Shown here in pieces: positions 60,389 to 64,000 of a stretch of DNA of 64,000 bases. Both the position numbers and the translations under genes were made by a program. The DNA is from Adineta vaga. Its lineage: Eukaryota > Rotifera. The notes under the pieces were generated by a model. The model was given only the letters and a program-made list of their open reading frames with translations. It was not told where the DNA came from and searched no databases. Each line of letters opens with the position of its first letter. The stretch's first letter is position 1. The stretch is taken from the NCBI GenBank assembly GCA_021613535.1, contig CP075496.1:14136001-14200000 (forward strand), written 5' to 3'.

Positions 60389-62461
60389 ATGGATAATAGT
60401 ATAGACGAACTAACAAATCTAGTAAGATTTTCATTTTGTTATAAGAGTTCTATTATTGAAAAGAAACTTAAATGTTCAAAAGGGTTATTCGTCATCGGCT
60501 AAACGAGTAAGATTAAACATAAAAGAACTTCGAACTGTCGAATCGGAATCACGATTAAAGTATGATAAGATTCTTTTTAACTTTAATTATCTTTGAACAA
60601 GATATTTTCTCTTGGATAGTGTAGATGGTGGACGAGAAAAAGACGTCGAATTGCCTTAGGTATTCTTGGTTCCTCCGTTTGCGGAATATTAATTGCTGTG
60701 GCTATTGTCATACCTATTTCAATGAATCAAAAATCTACTCAAACTACTAGTGGTAAGTTTCTTAATAAAAACATTCCGAGAGTTTCGCTGACAGTGACGT
60801 AACTGAATTCTAACTATGAGTTCTGACTTTTCACCGCTAGCCTCTGCCTAATTCTTTCTAATATCACAATTATTTATTTCTATTCTGTAAATCAAACTTA
60901 AGAGTTGTTAATATCTTCTTCTATGAGTTACACCTTATATAAGCAAGTAATAAGAAAAGCTCATCATTGATGTTGCTCATGATGGTCTTTCGGTTATGAT
61001 AACATAAAGTATTATAGTGACCACAACAACAACAACTACAACTTCCACTTCCTCGACCAGTTCTACATCGACCTCCTCTACATCCACTAGTTCTACATCG
61101 ACAAGCACTAGTTCTACAAGTACCAGTACAAGTTCTACATCGACCTCCTCTACATCAACCAGTTCGACTTCAACCAGCTCAACATCGACTAGTTCCACAT
61201 CGACTAGTACCACTTCTACAAGTACCAGCACCAGTTCCACCAGTTCGACATCAACTTCCTCTACATCGACTTCTTCCACATCAACCAGCTCGACATCCAC
61301 CAGTTCTACATCAACAACTACTAGTTCTACAAGTACTAGTACAAGTTCTACATCAACCAGTACGAGTTCTACAAGCACCAGTACAAGTTCAACATCCACT
61401 AGCTCAACATCAACCTCTTCTACATCCACCAGTTCTACATCAACAACCACGAGTTCCACAAGTACCAGCACCAGTTCCACCAGTTCGACATCAACTTCCT
61501 CTACATCGACCTCTTCTACATCAACTAGCTCCACGTCCACTAGTTCTACATCAACCAGCACGAGTTCTACAAGTACCAGTACAAGTTCAACGTCCACCAG
61601 CTCAACATCAACTTCTTCTACATCGACCTCCTCTACATCCACTAGCTCGACTTCAACCAGCTCAACATCGACTAGTTCTACATCGACTAGTACCAGTTCT
61701 ACAAGTACTAGTACGAGTTCTACGTCAACAACAACCACGACATCTCGAACAAGTACGATGAGTCTCATTTACTTGTCATAATTAACTAATTTTCGTATAT
61801 TTTATTTTAGCTACATCGACTAGTACGAGTTCTACATCAACTAGCACGAGTTCTACTTCATCAACAAGTACAACATCACGAACAAGTATGGCATGACTCT
61901 CATCTATTTTGAATAATAACTGATCTTCGTCTATTTCATTCTAGCTACATCAACCAGCACTAGTACAAGTTCTACTTCAACAACAAGTACAACATCACGA
62001 ACAAGTATGACATAGTTCTCATCTATTTTTAATATTAACTGATCTTCGTGTATTTCATTCTAGCCACATCAACGACTACATCTGTCGCACTTCCAGCTCA
62101 ATGTTCAAGTTATACAATGATTACAGATGCCACTCGATTAGCAACAGGAGGTGCACCCACTATTATCTGTGATAATATTCTATTTACAGCCACACCAGTA
62201 TGGATACGTTTCTCAGGTAGTGCAGGAACAATGCTAGTTAATTATGCTCCAACTACATACAGATGTAATACTCATGCTCCAGGATGGTATACAGGCAGTC
62301 TTCCTGCTGTTGGTTCAACTGTCAGTGGTACTGTTTGTTATAATTGGAGTGGTAATACATGTAATTGGTCAAATTCAATTTCGGTAACGAATTGTAACGG
62401 TTTTTATCTTTATCGATTAATAGCTCCACCCGTATGTTCACTAAGATATTGCACAATGTAA
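60389..62461 (+). CDS. Type II mucin-stalk protein with C-terminal uromodulin-type D8C domain
   Basis: Seven exons, 60389-60421, 60483-60559, 60625-60752, 61018-61752, 61811-61885, 61945-62004 and 62064-62461, sum to 1506 nt (501 aa) in phase. A short cytoplasmic tail precedes WWTRKRRR and a membrane segment, IALGILGSSVCGILIAVAIV. Then comes a stalk of about 290 residues of almost pure Ser/Thr (TSTSSTSTSS), certainly O-glycosylated if expressed. The last exon has a Cys-rich domain: IRFSGSAGTMLVNYAP, CNTHAPGWYTGSLPAVG, VCYNWSGNTCNWSNSISVTN, CNGFYLYRL, PPVCSLRYC. This matches the D8C domain of uromodulin and GP2. A membrane-tethered mucin-like surface protein is inferred. Exons 5 and 6 are small copies of the end of exon 4. 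Confidence 0.8.
61018..61752. repeat. Ser/Thr-codon satellite in the mucin exon
   Basis: Degenerate tandem repeats of 6-18 bp built on TCW-ACN-AGT with higher-order units of about 45-60 bp. Codon third positions vary (ACA/ACT/ACG/ACC) while the Ser/Thr pattern holds, suggesting selection on the protein. The complementary strand is open for 263 codons purely because of this composition. Confidence 0.85.
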
Positions 62462-62622
62462 TTATTATTATTCATATTTGTTTTTGATTGAGTCGCTTTG
62501 TAGTTTTATAGAACAAAAAGACTTTTAGTCATAACTTTGTTTAACAATTTTATGTAGAAGAATGCGAATGAAACTGATATTCATTCAATTTTTATTTGAA
62601 TAAAGAAAGAAAAAAGTATTTT

Positions 62623-63114
62623 CTAATAAACGATCTTTTTAATTAATAAAAAAGAGATAAAACCGATAATTATTTGTTCGAAGACATGACAATGAATACT
62701 GAATGCTTTGGAAGTAGTAGTAGTAGTAGCACATGGTCCACTATTACTTTGACATTGAAAATGTGCTGTACAATAGCGTTGTTGATCTCCACATTTTAAA
62801 TCAAACGATCGTTGTTTTGGTATCCATAAACCTGTACAATTTGTATCAAAATCCATTCCCGGTATCCAACGCATCGAAATTTGTGTCTGTTGTCCATTAT
62901 TTATCGTTGTTATTTTTCCAAAAGCTGCTAATTTATTGGATTGATAGTTAATTGTCATATCTCCATTCGCCGATTGATATAATCGATAAGGAGAAACTTC
63001 TAAACATCTTAGAACAGTACATGAACAATGTAGAAAATGATAAGATCCTGATAAATCTTGAGGAATTGCCAAAATAACATTTACTGTAAGAAGAAAAATG
63101 ACAAAGAAATTCAT
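62623..63114 (-). CDS. Small secreted or GPI-anchored protein, family unknown
   Basis: An intronless 163-aa ORF. A signal peptide (MNFFVIFLLTVNVILA) is followed by about 110 residues with eight to nine Cys (HCSCTVLRCLE, FDTNCTGLWIP, LKCGDQQRYCTAHFQCQSNS, GPCA). Then comes a short Thr run and a C-terminal hydrophobic stretch (IIIGFISFLLIKKIVY), suggesting a GPI signal or membrane anchor. Trp in RWIPGMDF and GLWIP suggests a compact beta fold. No family is recognised. It lies tail to tail with the mucin-stalk gene, 161 bp apart. Confidence 0.65.
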   Translation of the reverse strand: MNFFVIFLLTVNVILAIPQDLSGSYHFLHCSCTVLRCLEVSPYRLYQSANGDMTINYQSNKLAAFGKITTINNGQQTQISMRWIPGMDFDTNCTGLWIPKQRSFDLKCGDQQRYCTAHFQCQSNSGPCATTTTTSKAFSIHCHVFEQIIIGFISFLLIKKIVY

Positions 63115-64000
63115 TATGTCAACGAATGTTTGACGATGTTATTTGTGATCTTTTTATAGGATGATCAGAGGTGATATCAATGAGTAAATATCAACGTGGG
63201 TTAGAAAAAGCAAAGAGATCAAAATGATTCACAAAAGAAATGATTGTAACGCGTAGGTTGTTATATCCTACTTTAATAAGAATCATTTCAACTTTGTTTC
63301 AAACTAAAAAAAGATAATCATATCTGAGTATTTGTATATAGAAGATATTGAGACATAGTTGCACTGAGAAGCAAGGACATTATTCTGGTAGAATAAGCTT
63401 TTCTTTCTGTGTTTGTTGTGTTTATACATAAATAGAAAAGAATAATGATATGGGAGGATAAGAACAACGAATAAATATTGTTAAACTAATTAGAGATACA
63501 AAATTAATCGAATGAAAAAAAAAATATGTAAATTGAAATGGAATACGTATTTATTTTTTTCTTAATGAATAAATTCGAATGAAATTACTGATTGATGAGT
63601 TCGAAAGTAAAAAGGTCGATCGGTAAGTTTTGAATAAATTTGATAAAAAGAAGAAGGAAAAAAAACAGGTGTGTATTGTTTTTGCTCATTTGTTTCGAAA
63701 AGTTATAGTATATTTTTCTTTAAAAATATCTCATTCTAGCGGATATTTGATATCACTCGACAACTAGCGACATCATCAATAAAAATGTAGGAAACAAAAG
63801 TAAATATTATTTCATTGAATATAATCTTCTAATGATAAAAATGAAAATGTGAATAATTTATCGAGAGAAAAAAAAAGTAAATAAAATCTGAAAATAAATT
63901 GACCTTGTTGAGAATATTTCTCATATGGCCGCAATTTGTTGTTTGTTCTGATGTTGTTTATTTAGTCTTTTCTTGTCTATTATAGAAGAAAACAAACATT
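63115..64000. other. Intergenic to window end
   Basis: AT-rich 5' flank of the secreted-protein gene. No coding or RNA feature was recognised. Confidence 0.45.

Noticed and set aside
60977-61768. 263-codon open frame on the minus strand, made of Val/Asp/Glu/Leu repeats
   Set aside because: It is the mirror of the Ser/Thr repeat exon of the plus-strand gene, which has a spliced model with domains at both ends. The antisense frame has no splice or domain support.

Overview
The window looks like nuclear DNA of a bdelloid rotifer (inference). It is AT-rich, with compact genes, introns mostly 45-70 bp, and clearly metazoan gene families: espin, linker histone, cadherin, receptor tyrosine phosphatase, cholinesterase, SNAP-25-like SNARE and TCF21-type bHLH. 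Bdelloid traits are the FG-GAP/VCBS repeat protein, the NHL and TPR fragments of the type abundant in these genomes, short TGTGGG telomere-type tracts at internal positions, and acceptor-like sites just 5' of many start codons, as expected with spliced-leader trans-splicing. All gene models were built by hand from reading frame and GT-AG phase. For most multi-exon genes the summed exon length is a multiple of three.

Layout. 1-3.6 kb (minus): phosphoglucomutase (3' end outside the window) behind ribosome-biogenesis factor LTV1, 92 bp apart. 4.1-9.9 kb (plus): an orphan ORF, then a receptor tyrosine phosphatase with a Cys/Asn-rich ectodomain and one apparent frameshift. 10.7-14.4 kb: a tandem pair of retropepsin-like genes (minus) with altered catalytic triads, and a third clan-AA-like gene (plus). 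15.7-20.7 kb (minus): espin-like ankyrin protein and linker histone H1. 21.6-28.3 kb (minus): orphan GPCR, a small inverted-end repeat, type II sulfotransferase, ZIP zinc transporter, and a DEK_C-SWIB protein with a frame break. 31.3-38.3 kb: acetylcholinesterase-like gene (plus), Tctex1 light chain (minus) and cadherin (minus). 38.3-43.2 kb is a long noncoding stretch. 43.2-55.5 kb is the most dynamic part: a single-pass membrane protein, TPR and NHL gene fragments head to head across a telomere-like inverted repeat, a SNAP-25-like SNARE and a FAM194-like gene close together, a decayed block holding gene fragments and a MITE, and a bHLH gene. 56-58.5 kb (minus): type II FG-GAP protein. 58.56-59.35 kb: a foldback element. 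60.4-63.1 kb: a mucin-stalk protein with a uromodulin-like D8C domain (plus) and a small secreted protein (minus).

Main messages. (1) The 48.5-50.9 and 52.9-55.0 kb blocks are duplicates with complementary decay: the upstream copy keeps the FAM194-like gene and lost the bHLH, and the downstream copy did the reverse. (2) Three small stand-alone aspartic-protease-like genes lie in about 3 kb, each with a changed D-[ST]-G triad. (3) CTTGAGGGTG plus TGTGGG-type tracts sit at edges of truncated gene pieces and in a foldback arm. (4) Acceptor-like sites precede many start codons, with two close same-strand pairs that could be operons. No rRNA, tRNA, CRISPR or recognisable autonomous transposon was seen.
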